In this document: positions 1 through 7,203 of the stretch, in pieces
Layout: the number at the start of each line of letters is the position of its first letter
How positions within the stretch are numbered: position 1 is the first letter of the stretch
Notes under the pieces: model-generated
Told to the model about the DNA's origin: nothing
The model's database searches: none
The model's input: only the letters and a program-made list of their open reading frames with translations
Source of the DNA: a virus
Virus record (IMG/VR): IMGVR_UViG_3300032753_000204
Span: 1-20,822 of that record
Direction: 5' to 3' (one strand)
DNA: 20,822 nt
Program-made: the position numbers and the translations under genes

Positions 1-927
1 AGAACGGGTGTCGAAAACGTAGGGCGTTCCAGAGAAGGACGAGCAGTAAATCCGCCCTTCCAGCGTGAAATCTCCGCTAAACTTGGCTGCCGCGCCGGGG
101 CTCGCGACGGTAACGTAACTTGAGGTGCCGTTGAACCCGAACCAGTAGCCATCCTGGGCCGGGGACGGGCCGATATTTCCGATAGAGATGGAGGTCAGGG
201 ACAGCGTTAAGCCGCTGTTGGATGCGTCCGACACCGTGGTCGACGAAGCCCGCAACAACAGGCTTACGTCATTCCAGAACGGGTCTACCGCCGCGCCGCT
301 GGAAATCGAATAGGTTCCATGGTTATCGATGATGCGCCATGCGTTCGTCGCCTCGTACAGAAGCGTGACGGCCACGCCTTGAGGGACGGAAACCGACGTG
401 CTGCCAACACTGGCATAACTCGCAACGCCATCGTAAAGCGTCGCGCCAGAAGGAACTCCGACCTTCGTCCCGCCGCTGCCCGTGGAATCCACCTCGATCT
501 TGTCGCCGACGCTTGGCCCAGAGGTGGGCAGCGTGAGAACAACCTGGGTTGAGCCTGTGACCACATAACCAAAGTTGGTCGTCGCCGTCGTGTTCGAAGA
601 GATGTTCGCCCAAGTGAGTTTCGATAGGTTCGAGAGCTGTGTCGCCGACAACGTCGCAAAGACTTGGGCGGAAGATCCCGAGAGACTGATCAAGCTCCCG
701 GAGTTGCTGCTCGCAAGAACCGTGGTTCTCGATAAAGTCGTCGCCGTGACCAAGTTACCTAGACCGACTTCCCAGTTGGCTCCGTCCGTGATGCAATAGT
801 TCACCACAGTGCCTGTGGTGAAGGCTGTTTGGAAGGATTGGTAACCGGTGGTGGCTCCCGCGAGAGTCACCGTCCCGGTCCCAGAAGTCGTCGTGGTCTC
901 TTGGACCCTATCGGCGAAACTAACCAT
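1..927 (-). CDS. Tail fibre / receptor-binding protein with LamG-like domain (3' end outside window)
   Basis: I translated this frame by hand: it is open from the ATG at 927 to the window edge (309 codons, no stop), so only the N-terminal part is present. The first ~85 residues carry a pattern frequent at the N-terminus of phage fibre proteins: 'RVQETTTTSGTGTVTL', then 'GYQSF', 'NWEVGLG', 'LSRTTVLASS'. Residues ~110-210 look like a beta-rich shaft segment. From about residue 225, 'FWNDVSLLLRA', 'FNGTSSYVTV' and 'FSGDFTLEGRIY' are typical of concanavalin/LamG-like carbohydrate-binding folds. The likely role is host surface binding at the tail tip. The start overlaps the stop of the preceding 82-aa gene by 8 nt, with AGAGG upstream. 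The LamG assignment is from pattern recognition only. Confidence 0.8.
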   Translation of the reverse strand, partial: MVSFADRVQETTTTSGTGTVTLAGATTGYQSFQTAFTTGTVVNYCITDGANWEVGLGNLVTATTLSRTTVLASSNSGSLISLSGSSAQVFATLSATQLSNLSKLTWANISSNTTATTNFGYVVTGSTQVVLTLPTSGPSVGDKIEVDSTGSGGTKVGVPSGATLYDGVASYASVGSTSVSVPQGVAVTLLYEATNAWRIIDNHGTYSISSGAAVDPFWNDVSLLLRASSTTVSDASNSGLTLSLTSISIGNIGPSPAQDGYWFGFNGTSSYVTVASPGAAAKFSGDFTLEGRIYCSSFSGTPYVFDTRS

Positions 928-1168
928 TGAGCTTGGCCTCTACGGCTGCTTTCTGATTGGCAAACTCCGTTGCCAAGGCGACAAGGGAAGCTTTGGCGGC
1001 AGCAATGGCTGCGTTGTTGTCGGCTTGCTTGCTCGTCAGATCCTTGATCAAAGCGTCGGTCGCCTCGATGTCCGCGATCACGTTGTGAATGGTGCGAACG
1101 ATGGGGTCTTCGAGCTTGACGATCTCAGTCTTGACGGGAGTAAAGAGCCGATCAAAGAGGGTGGTCAT
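920..1168 (-). CDS. Small coiled-coil phage protein of unknown function
   Basis: This 82-residue protein has no family I can name. The N-terminal ~30 residues are mixed. Residues ~30-80 are rich in Ala, Asp, Lys and Gln with hydrophobic spacing that predicts one long helix or coiled coil. No signal peptide or membrane segment is visible. The ATG has a good AGGAG ribosome binding site 7 nt upstream. The gene overlaps the end of the inner spanin gene by 17 nt and the start of the tail fibre gene by 8 nt, so it is translationally packed between lysis and fibre genes. It could be a fibre accessory or chaperone protein, but that is only a guess from position. Confidence 0.7.
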   Translation of the reverse strand: MTTLFDRLFTPVKTEIVKLEDPIVRTIHNVIADIEATDALIKDLTSKQADNNAAIAAAKASLVALATEFANQKAAVEAKLNG

Positions 1169-1670
1169 TGTTGATCTCCTGTTGCTGTTTGACCCAGGAC
1201 TGAAGTCCTTCGAGTTGGGCCTTTACTTCGTTGTAGGTGCCGTAATTGTCGGCGACGGTTGAGGCGATGTCAGAGAGTTCAACACCGGAGGCGGCGTCAT
1301 CAGGTTTCCCGGAGGTGTCGGGAAGTGAGGGCACACCGTTTGCGGCGGCGTCGTGCAACCGGACAAAGCCAACAGGGATAATGCAATGAGCATCAGCTTC
1401 TTTGGTGACATAGACTGGAACCTTTTTGAGAATGGTTTTGGTTACTGTGACAACCTTGGTCTCGGCTACGGCTGTAGAGGCACCCACGGATTCAGTGACA
1501 GCACTTTGAGCATCTGTTGTCTTGACGACTGCAACTGCTGCGTCTGCGACAGCAGCGCGTTCTTCAAGACTTTTGTAGTGCCACGCAGTGTAGAAACCTG
1601 AACCGAATAGAGATGCAGCCACAATAAGATAAGCGGCGAGTTTGAGTTGGACATCACTGATTAATCCCAC
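1152..1670 (-). CDS. Inner-membrane spanin (Rz-like)
   Basis: This 172-residue protein has a single N-terminal membrane segment (about residues 9-28) followed by a charged, Ala/Val-rich periplasmic region with helical stretches. That is the layout of i-spanins, which join inner and outer membranes during the last step of lysis in Gram-negative hosts. The start is GTG, supported by AGGAGG 8 nt upstream; no in-frame ATG lies near it. The assignment depends strongly on the small lipoprotein gene nested inside it in another frame. It overlaps the holin-like gene upstream by 17 nt. The sequence itself is not recognisably lambda Rz. Confidence 0.78.
   Translation of the reverse strand: MGLISDVQLKLAAYLIVAASLFGSGFYTAWHYKSLEERAAVADAAVAVVKTTDAQSAVTESVGASTAVAETKVVTVTKTILKKVPVYVTKEADAHCIIPVGFVRLHDAAANGVPSLPDTSGKPDDAASGVELSDIASTVADNYGTYNEVKAQLEGLQSWVKQQQEINNDHPL
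1223..1411 (-). CDS. Outer-membrane spanin lipoprotein (Rz1-like), nested in the i-spanin gene
   Basis: This 62-residue ORF lies wholly inside the inner spanin gene in a different frame. Residues 1-18 form a classic lipoprotein signal: 'MSPKKLML' then a hydrophobic stretch ending in the lipobox 'LALSGC', with Cys19 as the lipidated residue. The mature 44 residues are rich in proline, serine and threonine, as in Rz1 proteins, and predict little regular structure. The embedded Rz/Rz1 arrangement is known from lambda. The ribosome binding site is weak, so it may depend on translation of the overlapping gene. The lipobox and proline-rich composition make the assignment fairly secure. Confidence 0.82.
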   Translation of the reverse strand: MSPKKLMLIALSLLALSGCTTPPQTVCPHFPTPPGNLMTPPPVLNSLTSPQPSPTITAPTTK

Positions 1671-1845
1671 TTGAGGACCCTCCTTTTAAGAGAACGGCGG
1701 GTACTGAGATCGCCATGACGATTTTGTCCACGGGGTGTGGCAACGCAGCGGCGGCTCCAATAGCCGTGGCCAATCCTGCCCAAGTCGAGGGATCAGCAAG
1801 AGCAGGACCAATCTTGGTATGGATGCAATCGAGAAGTTTAGGCAT
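1654..1845 (-). CDS. Small membrane protein, probable holin
   Basis: This 63-residue protein has a hydrophobic, Ala/Gly-rich middle: roughly residues 22-36 and 41-55, separated by 'LPHPVDK'. That suggests one or two short membrane segments. The 'DPSTWAGLATAIGAAAAL' stretch resembles small phage holin-like proteins. It sits directly after the endolysin and before the spanins, where a holin is expected. The ATG has GGAGG about 12 nt upstream. The start overlaps the endolysin stop by 8 nt. No sequence motif proves holin function; position and hydrophobicity carry the call. Confidence 0.6.
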   Translation of the reverse strand: MPKLLDCIHTKIGPALADPSTWAGLATAIGAAAALPHPVDKIVMAISVPAVLLKGGSSSGINQ

Positions 1846-2278
1846 TGAAAAGATCTACCTCCGCTTGCCTGCGGGCGGTCAAACCAGGTAGGGAGACCAC
1901 GACACCATTGATGTGGGCCTTGTCCCATTTCGGGAACTCGGCAGCCGCTCCGTCGTAGTCTCCAGCATTGAGCTTGACCAGCAAGGTTGAGTTCGCCAAG
2001 GCACCTGCGCCCAGGTTGAAGATAAAGTCCAAGAGAGCAGCGGTCTGACCATCGGTTAAAGAAACCTTCACGAGGTGGTCAAGCTGCTGGGAGGCATTGT
2101 CGAGGTCTCGATCCAAGAGGGTTTGCCCTTGCTCCTCAGACAACACCAAACCTGCTGTAACGTCAGGTCCGGTATGTCCCCAAGCAATAGTCCATTTGCC
2201 CGCAGGGCAAATATAGGGTCTTGGATAGAAGCCCTCGGATTTCTTGATCAGAGCTTCAGCGAGATCACGAGCCGACAT
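1838..2278 (-). CDS. Endolysin, T4-lysozyme-type muramidase (GH24)
   Basis: This 146-residue protein has the glycoside hydrolase 24 lysozyme layout: 'KKSEGF' with catalytic Glu15, then Cys24 and Thr30 in 'CPAGKWTIAWGHT'. The E-8-D-5-T spacing of T4 lysozyme is kept, but the usual Asp is Cys here, a variant seen in several phage lysozymes. Later 'LTDGQTAALLDFIFNLG' and 'GLTARRQAE' are family-typical helices near the C-terminus. It should cut the N-acetylmuramic acid-N-acetylglucosamine bond of peptidoglycan. There is no signal peptide or SAR-like membrane segment, so release probably depends on a holin. The ATG has GGAGG 6 nt upstream. Confidence 0.93.
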   Translation of the reverse strand: MSARDLAEALIKKSEGFYPRPYICPAGKWTIAWGHTGPDVTAGLVLSEEQGQTLLDRDLDNASQQLDHLVKVSLTDGQTAALLDFIFNLGAGALANSTLLVKLNAGDYDGAAAEFPKWDKAHINGVVVSLPGLTARRQAEVDLFNA

Positions 2279-2468
2279 TCAGAACCTCCATAGGTTCCGC
2301 ATCGCCGAACATCTCCTGATAGGCAGATCGGATCTTATCCAGGAGCCAGAGTGATTGACTCGTCCCGGAGGCCTCGGCAAGGAGTTGCAGTCGGACACGA
2401 TCCGACTGCTCCCCATAAGCCGCGATGAGGCGAGTTCTAGCTCCCACTTTGGGCTTGTTCTTGGACAT
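2265..2468 (-). CDS. Small protein with possible ribbon-helix-helix fold
   Basis: This 67-residue, basic N-terminal protein is not a known family to me. Residues ~22-54 run as a short strand ('DRVRLQLL'), a helix ('AEASGTS') and a second helix ('SLWLLDKIRSAYQEMFG'). This pattern resembles ribbon-helix-helix DNA-binding proteins, where a dimer inserts a beta ribbon in the DNA major groove. A role in regulating the lysis region is possible but inferred. GGAG lies 9 nt before the ATG. The gene overlaps its neighbours by 32 nt upstream and 14 nt downstream, so it is co-translated with the lysis genes. Confidence 0.62.
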   Translation of the reverse strand: MSKNKPKVGARTRLIAAYGEQSDRVRLQLLAEASGTSQSLWLLDKIRSAYQEMFGDAEPMEVLNVGS

Positions 2469-2802
2469 CCGGGGCTTGCTCCACTGGGGTCGGGGTCGAA
2501 GGGGTCAAGGGCTTCAAGGTGGGTTTGACGAAGGGAATCGGGAGGTCTTCAGCCAACTTAAGACCACTACGAATGATCATCAGCAAGTTGGTATCACTGG
2601 CCAGTCGATTGGCCCGCAGATGCGGATTGGCTGTGGAGTTGCTCTCGAAATCCAGAGCGGCTTGAGCCAAGGCCGACAGGAACTCAGTCATATTCTCGAA
2701 GGAGTCCCGACGATCCAGTTCGGCCTGAACTTCCTCGGGGTTAATCAAAGCAAGAGCAGTCAACTGCTCTTTCGTCAAAGTAGTAAGGTCAATCTGCAAC
2801 AT
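2437..2802 (-). CDS. Small acidic phage protein of unknown function
   Basis: The open frame begins at 2862, but I chose the ATG at 2802 ('MLQIDLTTLTKEQL', 121 residues). The strong CTTCTGGAG ribosome binding site at 2812-2820 then has a 9-nt spacer; an ATG two codons earlier would be only 3 nt away. The first ~80 residues are probably helical, including a segment ('LTKEQLTALALINPEEVQAE') typical of short acidic phage proteins. The last ~35 are proline- and threonine-rich and probably unfolded. It is the first gene of the lysis block on the minus strand. Its function is unknown. Its ribosome binding site is one of those complementary to the hairpin loop at 15194-15214. Confidence 0.65.
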   Translation of the reverse strand: MLQIDLTTLTKEQLTALALINPEEVQAELDRRDSFENMTEFLSALAQAALDFESNSTANPHLRANRLASDTNLLMIIRSGLKLAEDLPIPFVKPTLKPLTPSTPTPVEQAPDVQEQAQSGS

Positions 2803-2865
2803 TGTCATATTCTCCAGAAGTACACACGGCGAGAGTCTACCGCAGGTGTTCCTGGGATGCACTGC

Positions 2866-2881
2866 TGAGTTGATTAACTCA
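2866..2881. promoter_or_regulatory. Palindrome TGAGTT-N4-AACTCA, candidate operator
   Basis: This perfect 6-bp inverted repeat with a 4-nt spacer lies in the divergent intergenic region (2803-2946) between the GapR-like gene and the lysis block. A TTGATT hexamer (2870-2875) lies within it and a TATTAT hexamer follows at 2885-2890, but their spacing does not make a standard promoter. The palindrome may bind a dimeric regulator, for example one of the two ribbon-helix-helix-like proteins of the window. Its functional status is unproven. Confidence 0.3.
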
Positions 2882-2946
2882 TAGTATTATTTACTAGCAT
2901 CTGCTGTTACTTCTTATCAATCCGAAGATGTTCTGGAGGAACTGTT

Positions 2947-3447
2947 ATGAGCAATCTTGCTCCTGTGATTAAGGATTTTGTCAACCAGTTGGTTGACCTT
3001 AAGAAGTCCGAAGCAATTTTGAAGAAGAATCGGAAAGACGTTGTCACCGATCTGAAGGAAGAAGGCTTCTCGGCTTCGATCATGATGAAGCTGATCAAAG
3101 ACGATCCTGAGAAGGTTCAATTGCAGTTGGAGGCTGTTAAACTCGCTGGAGCCGTTTTGGGTGTCCCCGTCTATGTTGAAGAAGCCGATCTCTCCGACGT
3201 GGACGTTTCCGAGGAGCGGAAGGATTTCGCTCTGGAGAAGTTCGGAGAGCTTAAGGACATCGACAATGAGCTTCAGGACCTTGGTGCCGAGATCAAGAAG
3301 GTTCTCGCGGAAGTCAAGAGCAACGGCTTGATCCCCAAAGTCGTCCTCCTCATCGCTGAGTTCCAAGTGGACGACAAGCGCAAGAAACAGTTCGATGAGC
3401 AGAGCATGGTCATCGGGGAATACCTAGCCGCTTACGCAAACGGCTGA
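2947..3447 (+). CDS. Tandem GapR-like (DUF2312) DNA-binding protein
   Basis: This 166-residue, highly charged protein has a C-terminal half (about 95-164) that matches the GapR/DUF2312 pattern: a coiled-coil helix, then 'VLAEVKSNGL' (GapR-type 'YAEAKGNGF'), a second helix with 'DDKRKK' and a final 'EYLAAYANG'. The N-terminal half (about 7-72) repeats the same order: 'VDLKKSEAILKKNRKDVVTD', 'LKEEGFSASIM', 'KDDPEKVQLQLEAVKLAG'. It therefore looks like an internal duplication joined by an acidic linker (73-90). Caulobacter GapR is an ~89-residue nucleoid protein that encircles overtwisted DNA. The gene is on the strand opposite to the surrounding operon, with TTCTGGAGG 7 nt before its ATG, and overlaps the J gene's 3' end by 24 nt. 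The family call is from remembered motifs. Confidence 0.78.
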   Translation: MSNLAPVIKDFVNQLVDLKKSEAILKKNRKDVVTDLKEEGFSASIMMKLIKDDPEKVQLQLEAVKLAGAVLGVPVYVEEADLSDVDVSEERKDFALEKFGELKDIDNELQDLGAEIKKVLAEVKSNGLIPKVVLLIAEFQVDDKRKKQFDEQSMVIGEYLAAYANG

Positions 3448-6400
3448 CCACGAGAACGGCACCGATACCCTAGCCCCCGATGAGTTATAGGCATAGACCT
3501 GGAAATTCGTGGGGCTAGTGTAGCTGCTGAGATTGTAGACCATCGTCACCGGAGTTGAACTCTGTGGTGTCAACGTCAGGGATTGCAGCTCCACCATCGT
3601 CACATTGAAATTCACATTCGTCCCGCTGGTGTCCGTCGAGACAGCAGAACCAGTCCCGCTGTCATTGATGGTTCTGACACCAACCTGAACAACAAGATCC
3701 GTGATCTCCAAGCGGGCCATCGGGTCTGTGGTCGAGAAATCCAAGGTGACCTTCACATATCTGAAGTTTCCTGCTCCGATCTGTGTAACCCCGACATAGT
3801 CGGTCCAAGGGCCGCTTGTGCTTGTTGCGACGGATACTGTGGGGACAACGGACACAGAACCGCTGAGTGCGACGGGGAGGTACATCAACTGCATGGACAA
3901 TGCGGAGATGACTGTGCCGTAGTCGAATATCTCGACGTAAGAAGCTGTCCGAGTTTCGGTGATAAGGTTGACGCCTCCCAGAGGTGTATCACCAAGGACG
4001 CCTCCCGACATATCCACATGGATCGGTGCGAGGAGCGACGAGCCGACTACCTGGGCATTGGTAACCGTCCCGGAGAAGGTGCTCGTCCACAAAGGATGGA
4101 ACGCATATCCACTGGGCAAGGTTGTCGTCGCCGTTACCGAGGTTGCCGTTCCGACATTTCCAGCCGTATCGACTGGAGCTATCCAATAGGTCCAAGTACC
4201 TGCGACAGTTTCGACAACCGTGGTGAAGGTTCCTGTCTTCAAGCCAATGGGAGTGCTGCCTTTCGAGAGCATGTACCCAGCAATGGGTAAGATGCCTGTG
4301 GAGGTGGTCCAAGACAGCATCACATTGTTCTCGACCACCTGGGCCGTCAACGTCACCGCAGAGGGCGGCGGCAAGCCAATCGTAGCCGTACCAAGGTCGC
4401 CCTCGATGCCCATCACGTCAACAGCTCTGATGCCGAAGGTTCTTGCGTCAGGAGTGGTGATCGGCATTGAATAGGTCTGAGCATAGACCTTGGCGATGAC
4501 AACCCCGTTGAGTGAGACCTCGAAGTGATCGATGGCGAACTGCCCAGATGTCGCTGTCCAGTTGAGGATGAGATTCTGACCCGAGAAGGTATAGGTCAAG
4601 GTCGGAGCAGGAGCCTCGGTAACAGCCACGGTTGTTGTCGCGGCGTTGACACTGAGGTTCCCTTGGAAGTCCATTGCCTTGACCCAGAAGACCTGCCCAT
4701 TCGCGGGAGGCGTTCCCACCATATAGGTCAGGGCGTTCACAGTTGCGAAGACTGTCGAGCCTGTTCCCACCTGATACATACGGGTATCCAAGTCTGGGAC
4801 AGCCGACCAGTTGAGGATCAGTCCATAAGGTATTGGCGTGTTGGTCAGACCCGTGACATCTGCTGGAGGTGCCTTGGGGTTGACTGCTGTGAAATAGAAG
4901 GACTGGACGTTTTCAATATGCGCCTTGGAACCAAGGCTGTTGATCGGCAGAACTCGGATCTCCCAATCGCCTGGAGCAAGGTTGGCAATCTGGTTGCCTC
5001 GAACGAGTGTGAGCTGCTCAAAGCCTCCAATGCCTGTCATTACCCCGGCAGGTCGGCACCAGACTTCGAACTCGTTGTTGAAATATTTGTAGGTCGAGGG
5101 CATCACCGGCTCGACTTCTGTGTAGAAGGTCAAGCTGACCCAATCGAAGCTCTCGGTGAACACACAGCTCACTGGCCCAGGGACATTCGTCGCATCCGGG
5201 AGGAATGAGTACAGGGGTGGAGGCAGGTCGAGGTTGTTGTCAACGTCCACCCACTTGTTCCTGTTGATCTCAATGGCATCGATCTGGAACAAGTCGGGGG
5301 TTCCATCTACTTCCGAAACCTTGAGCACTCGAAAAGGCTTCGGCGCTCCCAAACCTGTTCCGACTTGTCCGACGACAAAGTTTGCTTGAGCAGGGAAGAA
5401 GGTGGGGATCGGTTCATCCAAGGTCAAGCTCGTGACATTCCCGACAGTCGTACTGGTGACATTGAACGTGTAGGTTCCACCCGCAACGGCCACTTGGAAG
5501 AAGTAGGAGACACCAGCTTCGAGATAGATCGGATCTCTAAAATTGACGGTGCTGCCTGAATAGGACTGGATACGTCCAGTCAAGCCGAAGCCAAGATCAT
5601 CGTCCCCAATGAGGATGATATCAAAAGGCATCACATACTGACCAAGCCGATTCGTCTTGAATGAAACCTGCATGCGTTCGGTGTTGGCTGTGATCAGCTT
5701 GTAACGTGCGCGTCGATAGGCCTCTGTTCGTGAGGTGCAGCCCACTGCGGTGAAGTCGAGGGGGACAACACCATATTGAGCTTGGAGAGGATCGCTCGAG
5801 ACGTTGAAGGTGTCTGGCTGCCAATCATAATCCGGGTTATTGAAGGTCACTGTGATGTCGTTGTACCGGGACATGATGTCCGTGAAGGAATAGGTAAAGC
5901 CCTCGACGGTGATGTTCTCCTGAGTGAACAAGGCAATCGCTTGATCGTCCTTATCGACCTTCAACTTGACCGTTCCGTTCTGGTCCGTGAAGATCACGGA
6001 ATTGAAAGCTCCAGCCATATATTTCAACTGATCTCGGATGAGCCTCTGATCGGTGATGATGCCGTTGAATGTGTATCGAGGAGACCCATCTCCGACGCGC
6101 TCGTCACACCACTGAGCGGCCTCGTAGAAGGACCACTTGTCAGCATTGATGGGGACGTAGAGAGACAGACCATATCGGGTGTTGGTGATGATGTCGTAGA
6201 GACACCAAGCAGGGTTGTCCGTCCAAGCCATCTTGAAGGTGCCATCCCATGTTCCAGTATAGGTCTTGGCTATGGGATCGTAATTCGTAGGCACCTTGAT
6301 GATAAGGAGCTTGTAAATTCCACTGAACTGCGGGATCGAGGAGAACTGTGAGGTCGCCTGACCTGTCAACATCGTACAGGCGGTGTTGGCGAACTTCCAA

Positions 6401-7203
6401 GACCCCGAAGTTACCTCCTGGTAGCTCTCCCAGTTAATATCATGGAAGTTCTGCGATCCATCGCTCTCGGGGCTGACCTTGGTGATCTTGATGTCCCAGG
6501 TGTTGTCGATGGCCAGCACTGGTGTGCGATATTGCTGAACCTCTGGCGACGTGGTCTTGCCGCTGACTTCCGTGGTTACCGAGGTGGAGTTGGCGCTGCT
6601 CTCCCACTTGGCAACGAGATCGGAGCTGGAATAGACAAAGCCGTTTCCGTTGGCTCTTGGAGTGGTAGTTTGGTTTACACTTCCCCTCAAGGAACTTACC
6701 AGTGAGGAGAGGTTCTGCATCGATACCCAGGTTGTGCAGTTCGAAGGCTTGAACTGGATTATGAAATCCATCTTGTCGCCATAGGTTCCCGAGTTGTCCG
6801 CACGGTAGAGGGTGTTGATGGTCAACCTGATATCGATGAAATCCATGTCGCCTTGGCGTGTCGATCTGATCAGAGGCACTTCATGATAGAGCGCCGTGTT
6901 GACCGTCAGGCTCGAGGCAATCCCTCCCAAAGAGGGCACAATGGTGTAAGTCGGACTGGCATCTCCAGCGAACTGCCTCAAGGTGAAGTTCGAGAAGTTC
7001 GTCGAGCCGTCCAAGGCTTGGAGGAGCGTATCACCGATGTAGAAGGATTTGGCTCCGTTCTCCAAACCTTCGATGGGACCCTCCGAGACAGCAATGATGG
7101 TCTCGAAGGTATCGTTCGAACGGAGGCTGTCAGGCGTCTGAGTGGCTGATGTGCTGCCGCCGCCGCCGCCGCCGCCTCCGCTGCCTTGGAAAACCCTGCT
7201 CAC
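3424..7203 (-). CDS. J: Central tail fibre / host specificity protein (lambda J-like)
   Basis: At 1259 residues this is the tail-tip protein that initiates tail assembly and contacts the host. The N-terminus has an unusual run of eight glycines, then 'DTFETIIAVSEGPIEGL', a hallmark of gpJ proteins ('LSEGEIEG' type). Residues ~15-680 form the tip core. About 776-863, 864-945 and 946-1028 are three fibronectin type III-like domains ('LILNWSA', 'LILNWTA', 'VMLSWTT'), perhaps with a fourth before them. The last ~230 residues are beta-rich and probably receptor-facing. The start is GTG, overlapping the stop of gene I by 4 nt (GTGA). The order K-I-J supports the call. The 3' end overlaps the opposite-strand GapR-like gene. 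Confidence 0.93.
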   Translation of the reverse strand: MSRVFQGSGGGGGGGGSTSATQTPDSLRSNDTFETIIAVSEGPIEGLENGAKSFYIGDTLLQALDGSTNFSNFTLRQFAGDASPTYTIVPSLGGIASSLTVNTALYHEVPLIRSTRQGDMDFIDIRLTINTLYRADNSGTYGDKMDFIIQFKPSNCTTWVSMQNLSSLVSSLRGSVNQTTTPRANGNGFVYSSSDLVAKWESSANSTSVTTEVSGKTTSPEVQQYRTPVLAIDNTWDIKITKVSPESDGSQNFHDINWESYQEVTSGSWKFANTACTMLTGQATSQFSSIPQFSGIYKLLIIKVPTNYDPIAKTYTGTWDGTFKMAWTDNPAWCLYDIITNTRYGLSLYVPINADKWSFYEAAQWCDERVGDGSPRYTFNGIITDQRLIRDQLKYMAGAFNSVIFTDQNGTVKLKVDKDDQAIALFTQENITVEGFTYSFTDIMSRYNDITVTFNNPDYDWQPDTFNVSSDPLQAQYGVVPLDFTAVGCTSRTEAYRRARYKLITANTERMQVSFKTNRLGQYVMPFDIILIGDDDLGFGLTGRIQSYSGSTVNFRDPIYLEAGVSYFFQVAVAGGTYTFNVTSTTVGNVTSLTLDEPIPTFFPAQANFVVGQVGTGLGAPKPFRVLKVSEVDGTPDLFQIDAIEINRNKWVDVDNNLDLPPPLYSFLPDATNVPGPVSCVFTESFDWVSLTFYTEVEPVMPSTYKYFNNEFEVWCRPAGVMTGIGGFEQLTLVRGNQIANLAPGDWEIRVLPINSLGSKAHIENVQSFYFTAVNPKAPPADVTGLTNTPIPYGLILNWSAVPDLDTRMYQVGTGSTVFATVNALTYMVGTPPANGQVFWVKAMDFQGNLSVNAATTTVAVTEAPAPTLTYTFSGQNLILNWTATSGQFAIDHFEVSLNGVVIAKVYAQTYSMPITTPDARTFGIRAVDVMGIEGDLGTATIGLPPPSAVTLTAQVVENNVMLSWTTSTGILPIAGYMLSKGSTPIGLKTGTFTTVVETVAGTWTYWIAPVDTAGNVGTATSVTATTTLPSGYAFHPLWTSTFSGTVTNAQVVGSSLLAPIHVDMSGGVLGDTPLGGVNLITETRTASYVEIFDYGTVISALSMQLMYLPVALSGSVSVVPTVSVATSTSGPWTDYVGVTQIGAGNFRYVKVTLDFSTTDPMARLEITDLVVQVGVRTINDSGTGSAVSTDTSGTNVNFNVTMVELQSLTLTPQSSTPVTMVYNLSSYTSPTNFQVYAYNSSGARVSVPFSWSAVCVSG

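Noticed and set aside
2437-2862. Start of the acidic protein at 2862 (141 residues)
   Set aside because: The extra 20 residues are poor in family character and lie over the ribosome binding site CTTCTGGAG; the ATG at 2802 has the right spacing.
2889-2899. 11-mer ATTTACTAGCA shared with 15125-15135
   Set aside because: Shared 11-mers are expected many times by chance in a window this long. There is no further similarity around them.
3583-5208. Two plus-strand open frames of 235 and 227 codons opposite J
   Set aside because: They are low-complexity Arg/Gly/Cys-rich shadow frames of a well-supported J-like gene.
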